This document shows positions 12,278 to 22,571 of a stretch of 64,000 nt of DNA, one piece after another. Within the stretch, counting starts at the first letter, position 1; the number at the start of each line of letters is the position of its first letter. The stretch is from positions 231,459,359 through 231,523,358 of the forward strand of contig NC_057866.1 of the NCBI RefSeq assembly GCF_019393635.1, given 5' to 3'. The position numbers and the translations under genes were made by a program. Under the pieces are notes generated by a model, which saw only the letters and a program-made list of their open reading frames with translations, searched no databases and was not told the DNA's origin. The stretch is from Dromiciops gliroides (Eukaryota; Chordata; Mammalia; Microbiotheria; Microbiotheriidae).

Positions 12278-12969
12278 AGACTTGTATTACTCACTTCAAA
12301 TCTTAGCGTGGTCTTTGAACCTTGGAGAGGCCAAGGGTCTTATACTGATTGTCCAGGTTTTCAAGTTTAGTCATTAAAGAAGTCTTCCTCTCTCCCAAGG
12401 ACTCATATATTATTGAAAGGTGAAGGCTTTGTGCAGTGATTAATTATAAACTAGGTCTCCTAAATCCTTAAAACTTTCAATCAACTGGCCCTATCATTCC
12501 TTCACATTATTATTCTAAATATTCCCTCCCTTTCATAGCCCAACTCCTAGAAAAGTCTGCTGTGCCAAACTAGTTGCTCCACTTTTCCCCTTCTAACTTT
12601 ATAATCCCTTGTGATCTAGCTTCTGACCTCAATACTTCATGGACTTGGCTTTCTCAAGTTATCAGTGATCTCTGGCACAGTGGTGGCCATTTTCAAGATG
12701 TAAGAGGGCACCTCTTTACTTCTTAATCACTAAATTCATGGTCTTTTTCTTTTTTGGTCATCTTTGCCAATCTGGTAGATGTGAGGAAGAACCTCACAGC
12801 CATTTTAATTTGTATTCATCTACATATTAAATGATTTTCAGCATCCCTCCAATGACTGTTCCTAGCTTGCATTTCTTCTTTTGAAAACTGTCTCTTTATA
12901 TCTTTTTGACTATGTTTGAGAATAGTTGCTATTCATATACATTTTTATCAGGGTATTATATATCTCAGG

Positions 12970-13105
12970 TATGAAACAATAAGCATGAACTTGGACAGAC
13001 TTCAAGAAATGGTAGAGGATGGAAAGGCCTGGCATGCTGTGATCCATGGGTCATGATGAGTCAGACACAGCTAAATGATTGAACAACAACAACAACAAAA
13101 ATTAG
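12970..13105 (+). mobile_element. BovB-type RTE 3' tail
   Basis: AAAGGCCTGGCATGCTGTGA, TCCATGGGTCATGATGAG, TCAGACACAGCTAAATGATT and a final GAACAACAACAACAACAA match the 3' end of BovB/RTE LINEs (or a SINE borrowing that tail). It sits inside the L1 at 12705-14870. Confidence 0.7.
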
Positions 13106-13554
13106 AGCTCTGTCAGAGAATCTTATTATTCCATTGATCATGCACTTTATTTCTTATTCCATACCAAATTGTTTTGATGATTACCATTTTGTAATATAGT
13201 TTGAGACCTGATACTGCTAGGACCTTCACTTTTTAAAAATTTCATTGATTCCCCTGATACTCCATTTTGTTCTTCCAGATACATTTTGTCATTTTTTCTA
13301 TCTCCTTTGCCTTCTGGAATATCATATTCCAAGCCTTCTGTTCCTTTAGAATGGTAGCTTCTAAGTCTTGTGTAATCCCTACTGTGACTCCATTGAATTT
13401 AAATTATTTCTGGCTACTTGAAATATTTTCTCCTTGACCTGAGAACTCAGGATTTTGGCCCTTATATTTCTGGGGGTTGTTTTGATGTTGAGATTTCTTT
13501 CAGAAGGTGACCAGTGAATTCTTTTATTTTCTACTTTGCCCTCTACTTCTAAGA

Positions 13555-14005
13555 TGTATTCTTTTTTAAATTATGGCTACTACCATGTTTTTAATATATT
13601 GTTATTGCACCAGTTTGGGCAGTAAGCATTTGTTATTACTATTATATATACCAGTAAAGAAGTGATTGATATGGCAGTTAACACAGGCAGGAGCAAAGCC
13701 CCAGAAGACCCATGTTGTCTCACAGCATGTGGTCTCCCTCCAGGAGAGTTCAGAAGACCTACAAGACCTACACTGTCATAAGAGGGAGAGTGTGTCCAGA
13801 GAGAGAACCAAGCACCAGTCAAGTGGGAGAGCTAAAAGCCATAAGAGCAGTGACCTTGGAGCAGCCAAGGGTTTTATCCCCTTTAATAACCAGTCATTAT
13901 GCATTGATCAAAGGTAATTGGCTAACATCATTCAGTTTCATTGGTTGACATGACTTGAGGTGGTCTACATTTAAATGAACTCAACAGATGACATCAGGGA
14001 GGAGA
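13555..14005 (+). mobile_element. Solo LTR-like fossil, copy 1
   Basis: Shares ordered blocks with 60500-61225: TTTTTTAAATTAT near the start, AGTTTGGGCAGTAAGC, GGTTTTATCCCC, CATTGATC, CATCATTCAGTTTCATTG and CATGACTTGAGGTGGTCT. It interrupts L1 text. Only LTR-like sequence is present, with no internal genes. Old and diverged; both ends approximate. Confidence 0.5.
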
Positions 14006-14869
14006 ATGTCATGGGGTCATTAGCTTCTACTTTCCCAGTCCTAATTTTTAAGGAGTTATTTTTTTCAGTAAGGTTTTATACTTGTTTTACCATTTGGATA
14101 AATTTGATTTTTAAGAACTTATTTTATTATCTTTTGTTCCTCCTTTACCAAGCTGTTAATTCTCTTTTCATAACTTTCTTGCATAGCTCTCATTTCTTTC
14201 CCAAATTTTCCTCTATCACCTATTTTTAAAAATTTAATTAAAAATTAAATTATATTAAATTTTAAAATTTAAAATCATCTTTTTTACTTTTTACATTTTT
14301 GTGTTTTTCTGCTGCTTACACCGCTCAGTAGAGGCTTTTTTTTTTTTTTTTTAGTGCTTCCAATGTGCTGTGATCCAGGGAGAGAGATATTTTCACTGCT
14401 CTCCTGGTCTTTGCTTTGGTGCTTACCCATGTAGGGTCCTTGCTCCCTCACAACCTCAACCATCCCTCTCTTTGCCCTGGAACTATGACCTGCAACTGGG
14501 TGTTGGGTGATAGAGCACTTGTTCCAGCTCCCAATGCTAGTATATGGGGCTCTGGGCTCTCTTTTTGATCAAGTTTTCAGTCACCTTAGCATCCTTGAGT
14601 ACTGTGTTGTAGTCCTCTGCTGCTACCGCCCTCATAGCCCCGTGTTGCCATCACTAGCAGTGCCAATTCCATGCTTCTGGTAAGCTCCCACAACAGTGTT
14701 GAAAAACTTTTTAATGTCTTCCTAACCTGCCCCAAGCTGGAAAAATGCCTCAATATGACTTTTAATTGGCTTTTCTGCCCAAAATTTGGTTTGGTGTGCT
14801 TTTTTAGGTTGTTTTGGAGGGGATGTGTTGGGAGATCTTGGCAAATTGATGTATAATATTATCATCATG

Positions 14870-16172
14870 TAAATTGTTCTAGTAATGCCCATTTCATTCT
14901 CAAGTCAGCTCACAAGGTTCATACCAGTTCCTTGTAAAACTGTCCATTTCAACATTTCTTATGGTGTAATAATGTTCTATTACATTCATTTACACAATTT
15001 GTTTAGCCATTCTGCAATAGTTTCTCCCCTTTTGTTTCACATTTTTTGGCTACCATGAAAAATGCAGCTACAACTATTTTTTATACATATAGATCCTTTT
15101 TCTCTTTCTTTGCTTTCTTCTGGGTATAGTTCTAATAGTGGTCAAGCTGGGTCAAAGAGTATTGTACAGTTTAGTAACTTTCTGTGTACAGTTCCAAATT
15201 GCTTCTCAGTTGACTGGCTCAATGCATAGCCCTACAAACCAGTGCAGCTAATCTATCTGCTTTCCTCTTCTCCAACATTTGCCATTTTTCCCTTTTGTCA
15301 TCTTTGACAGTCTGATGGTAAAAAGTGGAAATCAGCTTGTTTTAGTTTGCATCTCTTTTATTTTTAGTGATCTAGGGCACTCCCTCCCCATAATTGTTGA
15401 TAACTGGGATTATTTTGAAAACTGCCTATTTATATAAGTTGACCATTTATCTATTAGGGAATATCTCAATCTTATAAATCTGAATCAGTTTTCTATTATA
15501 TCAGTTCTCTCACTCTAAATACACACATATCATGTTTTTTTGTTGTTTTTTTGCGGAGCAGTAAGGGTTAAGTGACTTGCCCAAGGTCACATAGCTAGTA
15601 AGTGTCAAGTGTTTCAGGCCAAATTTGAACTCAGGTCCTCCTGAATCCAGGGCCAGTGCTTTATCCACTGTGCCACCTAGCTACCCCCTATTATGTTTAT
15701 TTATATGGTCATTAGAAGCAGCCTCAGCTAGCCTTGCTGGACTTTCATTGGGTTCTCTCTATTAAGTATGTAGCAAATAAATATGCGGATAATAAATGTA
15801 TGTACATATAAAAAGATAACGTCTATAAGTATATGTGTGTATAGACTTTCACCAGAAAAATGTTTATGAGCCCTCCCCCCCTTAACTTTTTTTCCTTTTA
15901 ATCTTATCTCTACTGGGTTTGTGCTGAACAGTTCATTTTATGCTATCAAAATGGTCCATTTCGTCTTGCTGACCCCTTCTGTCCTTTGTTTAGTGATGAT
16001 CTCTTCATCTATCTATAAATCTGAAAGTCAATTTCCTCTCCTCTTTGCTCCTCTAATGGGTTTATGAGGTGACCTTTTCTATCTATGTCATGTATGCACC
16101 TGAAGCTTATCTTGGTACCTGGCAGGGAGTGTTGGTCCAAACCTAATTTCTGCCAGTTCTGTACAGTTTTCG
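14870..16172 (-). mobile_element. L1 LINE 3' part
   Basis: Antisense L1 3' text: GTAATAATGTTCTATTACAT, TTGTTTAGCCATTCTGCAAT, GTCTGATGGTAAAAAGTGG, then ORF2 text at 15890-16165 ending CCAAACCTAATTTCTGCCAG. A SINE (15534-15688) and about 180 unassigned bases interrupt it. Confidence 0.75.
15534..15688 (-). repeat. WSINE1-type SINE
   Basis: Poly-T-rich start, CAGTAAGGGTTAAGTGACTT, AGCTAGTAAGTGTCAAGTG, ending TGCCACCTAGCTACCCCC. Inserted in an L1. Confidence 0.88.
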
Positions 16173-16254
16173 TTTTGGTTTCGGTGGTGGGGTGGCTAGG
16201 AATAGAGTCGGGAAGATTCGAGTTCTAACGCGGACTGTCAGGTCATTGCAGAAG

Positions 16255-16405
16255 ATCCATTTGCTTCAATTTCCACAACTGTCAAATGGGGCTCATAACT
16301 GCAGGCACTTGGGCTGTTGTGAGGCTCAAATGAGTTCCTATTTGTAAAAGATACTTAGCAAGTGCTTGGCACGGAACATAGTAGGTGCTGTGGAAATGCT
16401 TATTC
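16255..16405 (+). repeat. MIR-type SINE next to the promoter
   Basis: CAACTGTCAAATGGGGCTCA, GGCTGTTGTGAGGCTCAAAT, GTGCTTGGCACGGAACATAG, AGGTGCTGTGGAAATGC. Ends about 30 bases before the CpG island starts. Confidence 0.75.
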
Positions 16406-16433
16406 CCTTCCCCCAATCCTTTGGGGGAACTTA

Positions 16434-16986
16434 GGCTCGGGAGGCGAAGGGTCTCAAGGTTGCACCTAGATCCCATTTTAACAAAAGCAAAGCTCCCAGG
16501 ACCTGGTTACGCCCCTCTGCGGCTCAGGCTGGTTGGCGGGGGCGTGGTCGGGGAGGGGCTGCGGCCCGGGCCAAGGAGTGAGGGAGAGAGGAAGAGGAGG
16601 AGGAAGGAGAGGAGGAGGAGGCTTTTCGCAGGCCATGCGCGCACTGCGGCTACTGCGACTGCTGAGGCCTACGCCGGCACCGAGGCCGGGCCTGCCGCTG
16701 CGAGGTGCCGGAGCCGCGGCCTGGGCCGGACGTTCGTGGCAGTTATCGCCGCTGCACCGAGCCATGAGCCAGTACAGCACGGAGGAGCAGGGCCGTCCGT
16801 GCTCGGCCCAGTACCGCCTCTACTTCAGTGAGTACGGGGAGAGGTAGGCGGCCCGCAGCCCGTTCCGGTGGCCCAGCCTGAAGACCCGGCCCAGAGCTTC
16901 CGCCCCAGCCTGCCCGAGCCGGGGGGCGGGACTAGGGATAGCCCCGCCCCTAGAGCCCGCCCCCGCCTCGCTTCATCCTCGGGTCC
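16434..16986 (+). promoter_or_regulatory. CpG-island promoter of PPA2
   Basis: The only stretch in the window dense in CpG. GC-box-like sites: GGCGGGGGCGTGG at 16535, GGGGGGCGGGACT at 16920, CCCCGCCCC at 16943. No TATA box is evident before exon 1, as expected for a broad housekeeping promoter. Purine-rich GAGGAAG/GGAAGG text at 16588-16620 offers ETS-like GGAA cores. CATGCGCGCA across the start codon resembles an NRF1 site. The start of transcription is inferred, probably between about 16540 and 16630. Confidence 0.8.
16635..16827 (+). CDS. PPA2: PPA2 exon 1 (coding part): presequence and N-terminus
   Basis: Encodes residues 1-64 plus the first base of codon 65. The ATG at 16635 is the first ATG of this open frame and has G at -3. 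Residues 1-43 (MRALRLLRLLRPTPAPRPGL...) contain eight Arg and no Asp or Glu: a classic mitochondrial targeting peptide. From Met44 the text MSQYSTEEQGRPCSAQYRLYF is the pyrophosphatase N-terminus. Human PPA2 begins MSALLRLLRTG and continues YHTEERGQPCSQNYRLFFK, by memory. The exon ends TACTTCA, followed by donor GTGAGT at 16828. Codon 65 is completed by exon 2 as AAA (Lys). The presequence is a little longer than in human. Confidence 0.95.
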
Positions 16987-17285
16987 CCTCTGCCTCTGCC
17001 TCCCTCCTCCCTCCTCTCCCTCCTTCCTCCCACCCACCTTTTCCTCTTTCCTTCTCCTCTCTTCTCCCCTTTACACCTTGCCACTCTCATTTCTCCTTCT
17101 CACCTTCTCCCTCCTCTTTTCCCATTTCCTCCCTTCTCTCTTTCCACATCTTTCCTCCCCTTCTCCCCTCCCCCTCCCTTCCCTCCCCTCCCACCTCCTC
17201 CTCCCTCCGACCTTCTCTTCCTTCTCCCTTCCACCCTCTCTTCTCCCTCTTCCACCTTTCTCTCTCTCCCACATTTCCCCTCAGC
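16985..17285. repeat. Homopyrimidine tract in intron 1
   Basis: About 300 bases that are >90% C/T on the coding strand, beginning 158 bases after exon 1. Interruptions are few (CACCCACC, TTACACCTTGCC). May form a triplex or bind polypyrimidine-tract proteins; that is inference. Confidence 0.9.
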
Positions 17286-18310
17286 CCCACTTCATATGAG
17301 AAGCCTCCTCCTAACCTTCCCAACTACAAGGACCCTGCTTTTCAAACTACCCCCGCCCTGTGTGGATCCACTTTCTCTTTGCCCCCCTTACATTCCTTCT
17401 CTATCTCCTTAGGGGCTGGGCACTGGCTCCCTCCCCCTTTCTTCCCCTTTGCCCTCCAAGCATCGCTTCAAGGTCACATCCCCCTTCCGCCACCACTTTC
17501 ATGGATTCCCGGTTGCCCTCCCCAAGCCTCGCTGACATGCCGCTCCCTTTACCCGGGAAGACAACTGTTACTAGCCGATTGTTCCTCCCCAAGCTTCCTA
17601 GAGGCATAGAAATCACTCAGGGAATTAAGACTGCAAGGTTTAAAAGATCCAGGGCAGGGATTAGTCCGCAGTTTTTCTCCTGGGTTTGGGGGCGGGGGCC
17701 AGCTTTCCTTTGGGAAAGGTTCCTGGAACAGAGGGGTCAAATTCCCTTTTGGGGGGGGGGCGGGGCAGGGTGTACACTGCAGAGATGAAGGTCTGATGGC
17801 CACTCTAATCTCCAGTTTTTAAACTAGACTAATGACAGTTCTTGAAGTCAATTCTGTGCAGTCTGCCAACCTCCCTGGAAGGAAAGGATGTGAAATTCAT
17901 CAGAAATATGTACAATTTCCTATTTTATAGGTTCTATGATCCTTTGAAATGCTTTTCTCATTGTTTCCACAGCAGTTTACTAGATAAAGAGGGAATAAGG
18001 TGAGAGGAAATGGGTAGAAAGAGGAGGCTTAATAAAGTCTTGCCTCCTAATGAGGGGTATGATTTTTAAAAATTGGATGAATGATTGCATTGGGGGGAAA
18101 ACGTCTAATGCAAATCAGCCCAGCTTGGTACTTTAACTGTCTTAGACTTTTGCCTGGGACACAGGTTAAATGACTTGTTCAGTCAGGGTCAAGATCTTAC
18201 TCTGGATCTTCCTTACTGAAGCTGGCTTTTTGTCCAGTTTGCCATCTTGCCTCTCTTGGGAGTCAACGACTGAGGATTTATTTATTTGTGTGAGTTGCCC
18301 CTTATCTGAA
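17286..18310. other. Intron 1, unassigned; one G-run cluster
   Basis: No repeat assigned. GGGGGGGGGGCGGGGCAGGG at 17751-17770 is a candidate G-quadruplex on the coding strand. Confidence 0.45.
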
Positions 18311-18319
18311 AGAGTCATA

Positions 18320-18480
18320 GGGCTATAAGAGACCTTAGAGATCATGTGGTGATAAGCCCATAAGACTTAGAGTTAAAAGGGTTAATTCAACCCTTTTTGA
18401 AGAAATTGAACCTTAGAAGTTAAAAGATTTGCCTAATAAGGTCACATAATATCAGATTTACAGTTGGAACCTACATTTCT
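18320..18480 (-). repeat. MIR/MIR3-type SINE
   Basis: AGAGACCTTAGAGATCATGT and GAAGAAATTGAACCTTAGAA, then AAGGTCACATAATATCAG: the antisense pattern seen at several other sites here. Confidence 0.5.
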
Positions 18481-18820
18481 TGCCTGGTTTTCTTGCTTTA
18501 AAAAAAATCACAATGATAGCTTGACTGGTTGTGGGGCAAGAACTATGATTATTGCAGTTTTATTTGGATGCAAATCATTTACTGTAGCATCCTTGTTTGG
18601 TGAAGGTTGTTGAAATTGATATGAACAGTACACAGAATTTGTTTTTTGGGGGATGGGGGAGGGGACAGGTTTCTCAGAGTTTAACTAATGGATTATGTTC
18701 CAAAAGTTTAATAAGTTAGTTGTTTGGAACTGAGAATTTATTTCACAGAAGCAGTATTATTGTGGCTAGGGTCTCAAACTGTCCTATTTGCTTTAGAACA
18801 TAGTAAGTACCTAATAAACC

Positions 18821-19098
18821 TTCCTTCTTCCTTCCTTCCTTCCTTCCTTCCTTCCTTCCTTCCTTCCTTCCTTCCTTCCTTCCTTCCTTCCTTCCTTCCT
18901 TCCTTCCTTCCTTCCTTCCTTCTTTCCTTTCTTCCTTCCTTCCTTCCTTCCTTCCTTCCTTCCTTCCTTCCTTCCTTCCTTCCTTCCTTCCTTCCTTCCT
19001 TCCTTCCTTCCTTCCTTCCTTCCTTCCTCCCTCCCTCCCTCCCTTCCTCCCTTCCTTCTTCCCTCTCTCCCTGCCTTCTTCCCTTCCTCCATTCCATC
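18821..19098. repeat. Long (TTCC)n microsatellite
   Basis: Nearly pure TTCC units from 18821 to about 19027, with one variant patch near 18930, then a decayed TCCC/TTCT tail to 19098. Preceded by ACATAGTAAGTACCTAATAA, the typical end of an L2/MIR tail, so the repeat probably grew from a retroposon tail. Confidence 0.97.
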
Positions 19099-19723
19099 AT
19101 GCATGTAAATACTGTAGGTTTGCAATAAAATAGTAAACAACATTGTTACAATTATAATAAAAATAATAGTTACTCATAAATTAAAAATGCAAAAAAGATT
19201 ATAAAATCTTAAAATTTTGACTCAGTTGCTGTTTTTTGAAGAACAGCTCATTTAATGAGTGGGGAACAGATGGAGATTGGTATAGATTATGAAGTATTTC
19301 AGATATTTTGAAAGGTTTACAAGGTAATAAAATTTCATTTCTTATTTCTGGGTTTCCTTTTCTTTGTGTCAGACATATTACTCACATACTTTTAGCTCAC
19401 CAGATATGATTAAGGTCATTTTTTTTTTTGCTTCAGTAGAATGATGTGAGATTTCCTGAGTTAACCAGGAGGGAGATGGGAAAGCAGGGCGAGGAGGATG
19501 TTAAAGAGGATGTGAGTGTTCATGTGAAAAAGAGATTACCTGAGAGAAAATCAACTGAGCAGTGAGCTGCAGAAGATAGGAAATACGTGGACCGTGACAT
19601 TTTCTGCCTGAGTGGGAATTGAGGAGCTGGTGGGAAAAAAACGTTGCGTCAGACAGTTCCTTATACTAGCTACCACCAGATGGTGCTGTTGGATCAGTAC
19701 AGCTTTGTGACTATGGAGTAGAC

Positions 19724-19907
19724 CCTGGCTTCTTAAACTGTGCATCCCCACCCCATATGGGGTCATGTAACTGAATGTGGGGGTGGTGAAAAATTTGGCA
19801 ACAGAAAAAGGTTATGTTTGCCTATTTTATATACCTACATACCTGGGGTCATATAAAAATTTCTTGAGTGAAAGGGGTCATGAATGGAAAAAGTTTAAGA
19901 AGCCCTG
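19724..19907 (-). mobile_element. hAT-type MITE with 8-bp target-site duplication
   Basis: A 184-bp element with near-perfect inverted ends: left CCTGGCTTCTTAAACT; right, reverse-complemented, CAGGGCTTCTTAAACT (14 of 16 match). Flanked by the direct repeat GAGTAGAC at 19716-19723 and 19908-19915. An 8-bp duplication and CAGGG ends are hAT (Charlie-like) hallmarks. Non-coding, so it needed a transposase from elsewhere. An older copy is at 11409-11568. Confidence 0.85.
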
Positions 19908-19915
19908 GAGTAGAC

Positions 19916-19937
19916 TATATATATATATATATATATA
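19916..19937. repeat. (AT)n microsatellite
   Basis: Eleven TA units directly after the MITE's target duplication. Confidence 0.95.
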
Positions 19938-20468
19938 CCTCAAGATGTTTTTAAGTAGGCAGAGGGAATTTACAACTAGCCACTTGTCTTCACACAAATT
20001 TGAGGTGTTTGAAACTTAGAGTGCTTATATGCTATATTGTGATGTAACCTTAAACTAATTTCCACAGGAAAATCATTAGTGTAACACTGCTTTCAAACTG
20101 AGTATTTAAAAAAAAACAACAAGATTTAAAATAGAAATATTTTTCATATTTCCAGGCATATTTTCTTGAAAGAATGGTGGATTAGGAGTTGGAAGATTTT
20201 GAAATATAAATTGTTTTACTTACATTGTTATTTAGAATTATTGCTAAATAGTCAGCTGCTTTGTATTAGTATTGAATTGTCTTTATGGAAGCAACATTAG
20301 CATGAGGTACAGTGCCCAGGCACATACTAGGTACGTAATAAATGAGTGATTGAAATATAACTACTGGGATTGTGACCTTACTAATCGTTAACAAAAACAA
20401 ACATTTCATCTTATAAAGGAGAATAAGAAACAGACTCATATCAGAAACTAGGAACTTCTGTCAGCTAA

Positions 20469-20471
20469 GTT

Positions 20472-20539
<68 letters not shown>

Positions 20540-20542
20540 TTT
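20469..20542. repeat. (TTTC)n microsatellite
   Basis: About 18 perfect TTTC units. Confidence 0.97.
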
Positions 20543-20569
20543 TGAGAGTTATATACACAGCAACAAAAC

Positions 20570-21560
20570 TACTATATTTGTGTCTCTGTGCTTTTAGGTT
20601 TTCTTCTCTGCATTAAAAAGTTAGGGTTGTTTTCTTGTTGTTATACCTATCAAAGCCTATCAATCTACCATCACAGGGTTCTCCATCCCCAGCAGAAGCC
20701 CTACCTTGTAACAAATATGTATAGTCCAGCACTGTCACTTCTGAGAATACATATCTCATTCTGTATCTATAGTTCAGTCACTTTGTCAAGAGTTGGAAGT
20801 ATTTTTCATCATCCTTCTTTGAACTTGCTATTATTGGCTACTTTGATCAGAGTTCTGAGATCTTTTAAAATTCTTTACTTTTATATTATTGTGGTCATTG
20901 TGTAAATTTTTCTCCTGCTTATTTAACTTTATTTCAGTTTGTATAGGTCTTCCAAAATTTTGCAAAATTTATCATATTTCTCATATCTTCTGGTGGAATA
21001 TTATTCCATTACATACATATACCCAATTGATTGGTACCTCTTATATTTCCTCTTCTTTGTTACTACAAAAAGCAATGTTTTAAATATTTCTTCACACTTG
21101 TCTCAATCAGCAAGCTTTTATTAAGCACCTAGTGTATTTCAGGCACTGAGGTTATAAATACACAGTCTGAGAAAATGCTTACTGGTTCTTTCCCTCCGCT
21201 CTTGATCTCCTTGGGACATAAGCCTAATATAGTAGTATTTCTCGTCAAAGATTATGTTTTATTTAGTGACTTTTTGGGTGTAGTTCCAAATTGTTTTCCA
21301 AAATGTTTAGACCAATACCAACATGGTGCTAAATAGACTTGTTTTCACAAAGTTCCTCTAAAAATTGCTATTTTCCTTTTTTGCTGCCTTTGCTAATCAG
21401 GTAGGTATAAGGTGAAACCTGAGAGTTATTATTTAAAGTTGCATTTTTCTGATTATTAGTGATTTGGAGCATTTGTTCATATGGTAGTTAATACTTTGTA
21501 TTTCTTCATTTCAGAACTTCCCGTTCATACCCTTTGATCACATATCTGTGGGCAAATATT
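20570..21560 (-). mobile_element. L1 LINE 3' end
   Basis: Antisense L1 3' text: TGATCAGAGTTCTGAGATCT, GTGGAATATTATTCCATTAC, CCAAATTGTTTTCCAAAATG, GATTTGGAGCATTTGTTCAT. A short L2-like piece lies near 21100-21170. Confidence 0.7.
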
Positions 21561-21624
21561 CTTTTAAATGAAAACCTGTTGCCGCCTAAGCCTGTGTTTG
21601 TAGTAATTATGAAATCCCAATGGA

Positions 21625-21805
21625 GTTAGAATTCCTAGGATCAGAAATTTCAATCTGGAAGGGGCGTTTGAGGCTATCGAGTATACCTTCTTCCTTGCAC
21701 AGATGAGGAGACTGAGGTACAAAGAAGTTTGTTCAGGGTCACATTTATTTAGTGAATGAGGTGGGATTTCAATCCAGGTTTTTCTATCTCTGAATACAGA
21801 GCTCT
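21625..21805 (-). repeat. MIR/MIR3-type SINE
   Basis: CTGGAAGGGGCGTTTGAGGC, CACAGATGAGGAGACTGAGG, TTCAGGGTCACATTTATTTA, GGGATTTCAATCCAGG. Confidence 0.65.
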
Positions 21806-21811
21806 GATAAG

Positions 21812-22240
21812 AAATGACAAGTAAGATGATTTCAGAAAGGCCTGGAAAGACTTGTATGAACTGATGTGTAGTGAAGTGAGCAGAATCAGGAGAACGTTGT
21901 GCACAGAGACAGTAATATTGTTTAATGAAGAACTGTGTATGACTTAACTATTCTCAACAATAAATACACGATCCAAGACAATCCCAAAGGATTATTGACG
22001 AAACATACTGTCTCCAAAGAAAGAACTGATATTGATGGACACAAACTGAAGCCTGCTATTTTTCACTTTCTTTCATTTTTTTTCTTTTATTCAAGTTTTC
22101 TTATACAAAATGACTAATATGGTAATGTTTTACATAATCATACATATCTGATTGCTTACTGCCTCAGGGAGGGGGCCGTGGAGAGAAGGAAGGAGGGATA
22201 AAAAATGGAACTCAAATCTTTAAATAAAAATATTCATTAC
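21812..22240 (+). mobile_element. L1 LINE 3' UTR
   Basis: GAAATGACAAGTAAGATGAT, AGTGAAGTGAGCAGAATCAG, GTATGACTTAACTATTCTC, CCTCAGGGAGGGGG near the end. Matches 62236-62650 in order. Only the last ~420 bases are present (5' truncated). Confidence 0.85.
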
Positions 22241-22571
22241 TTAAATAAAAAAAGGATCAACAGTAGAATAAAAGTTTTCATGTTTAAAAATAAAAAAAAA
22301 TACAAAGCTCTGTACATTTTTGCATTCAGCTTCTACACTGTCTTTCATGAGACTAAAGACCAAGCCCTGCTCATTCATAACTTCCCGGACATATTCCTTG
22401 GCCTTTTTGCCTGGAATTTCTTTTTTTAAAAATCACTTTAAATTTCTTTTTTTATGGATAGGGAGAATGACATTTCCTACACTTAGGATGTTTATTATTA
22501 ACTCTTGATCATCTGGAAGGAAGTAATGACATGGACTGTCAAAAGTCACTTTTATTTGTCCTTGTACCACA

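Larger units (their letters stand above)
12705..14870 (-). mobile_element. L1 LINE, internally deleted, with nested insertions
   Basis: Reads in reverse from the 3' region (CTTTGCCAATCTGGTAGATG at 12763) through an ORF2 piece (GATGATTACCATTTTGTAAT at 13175) to ORF1-like text (GGGGTCATTAGCTTCTAC, CCAGTCCTAATTTTTAAGG near 14010). GC-richer sequence at 14340-14690 may be the L1 5' UTR. An RTE tail and a solo LTR lie inside. ORF2 is mostly missing, so the copy is dead. Confidence 0.6.
19100..20468. other. Intron 1, mostly unassigned
   Basis: Contains the MITE at 19724-19907 and a short AT repeat. No other element recognised. Confidence 0.4.

Noticed and set aside
16385-16831. 148-codon frame and other overlapping frames in the CpG island
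   Set aside because: GC-rich DNA lacks stops. Only the frame from 16635 matches a known protein; the frame upstream of 16635 (to 16533) has TTG, not ATG, at its apparent start.
16868-17323. Open frames on both strands across the pyrimidine tract
   Set aside because: Low-complexity Pro/Ser/Leu or Glu/Gly/Arg text from a homopyrimidine tract.
18774-19143. Long open frames on both strands (Leu/Pro/Ser- and Lys/Glu/Gly/Arg-rich)
   Set aside because: They are translations of the TTCC microsatellite: pure low complexity.
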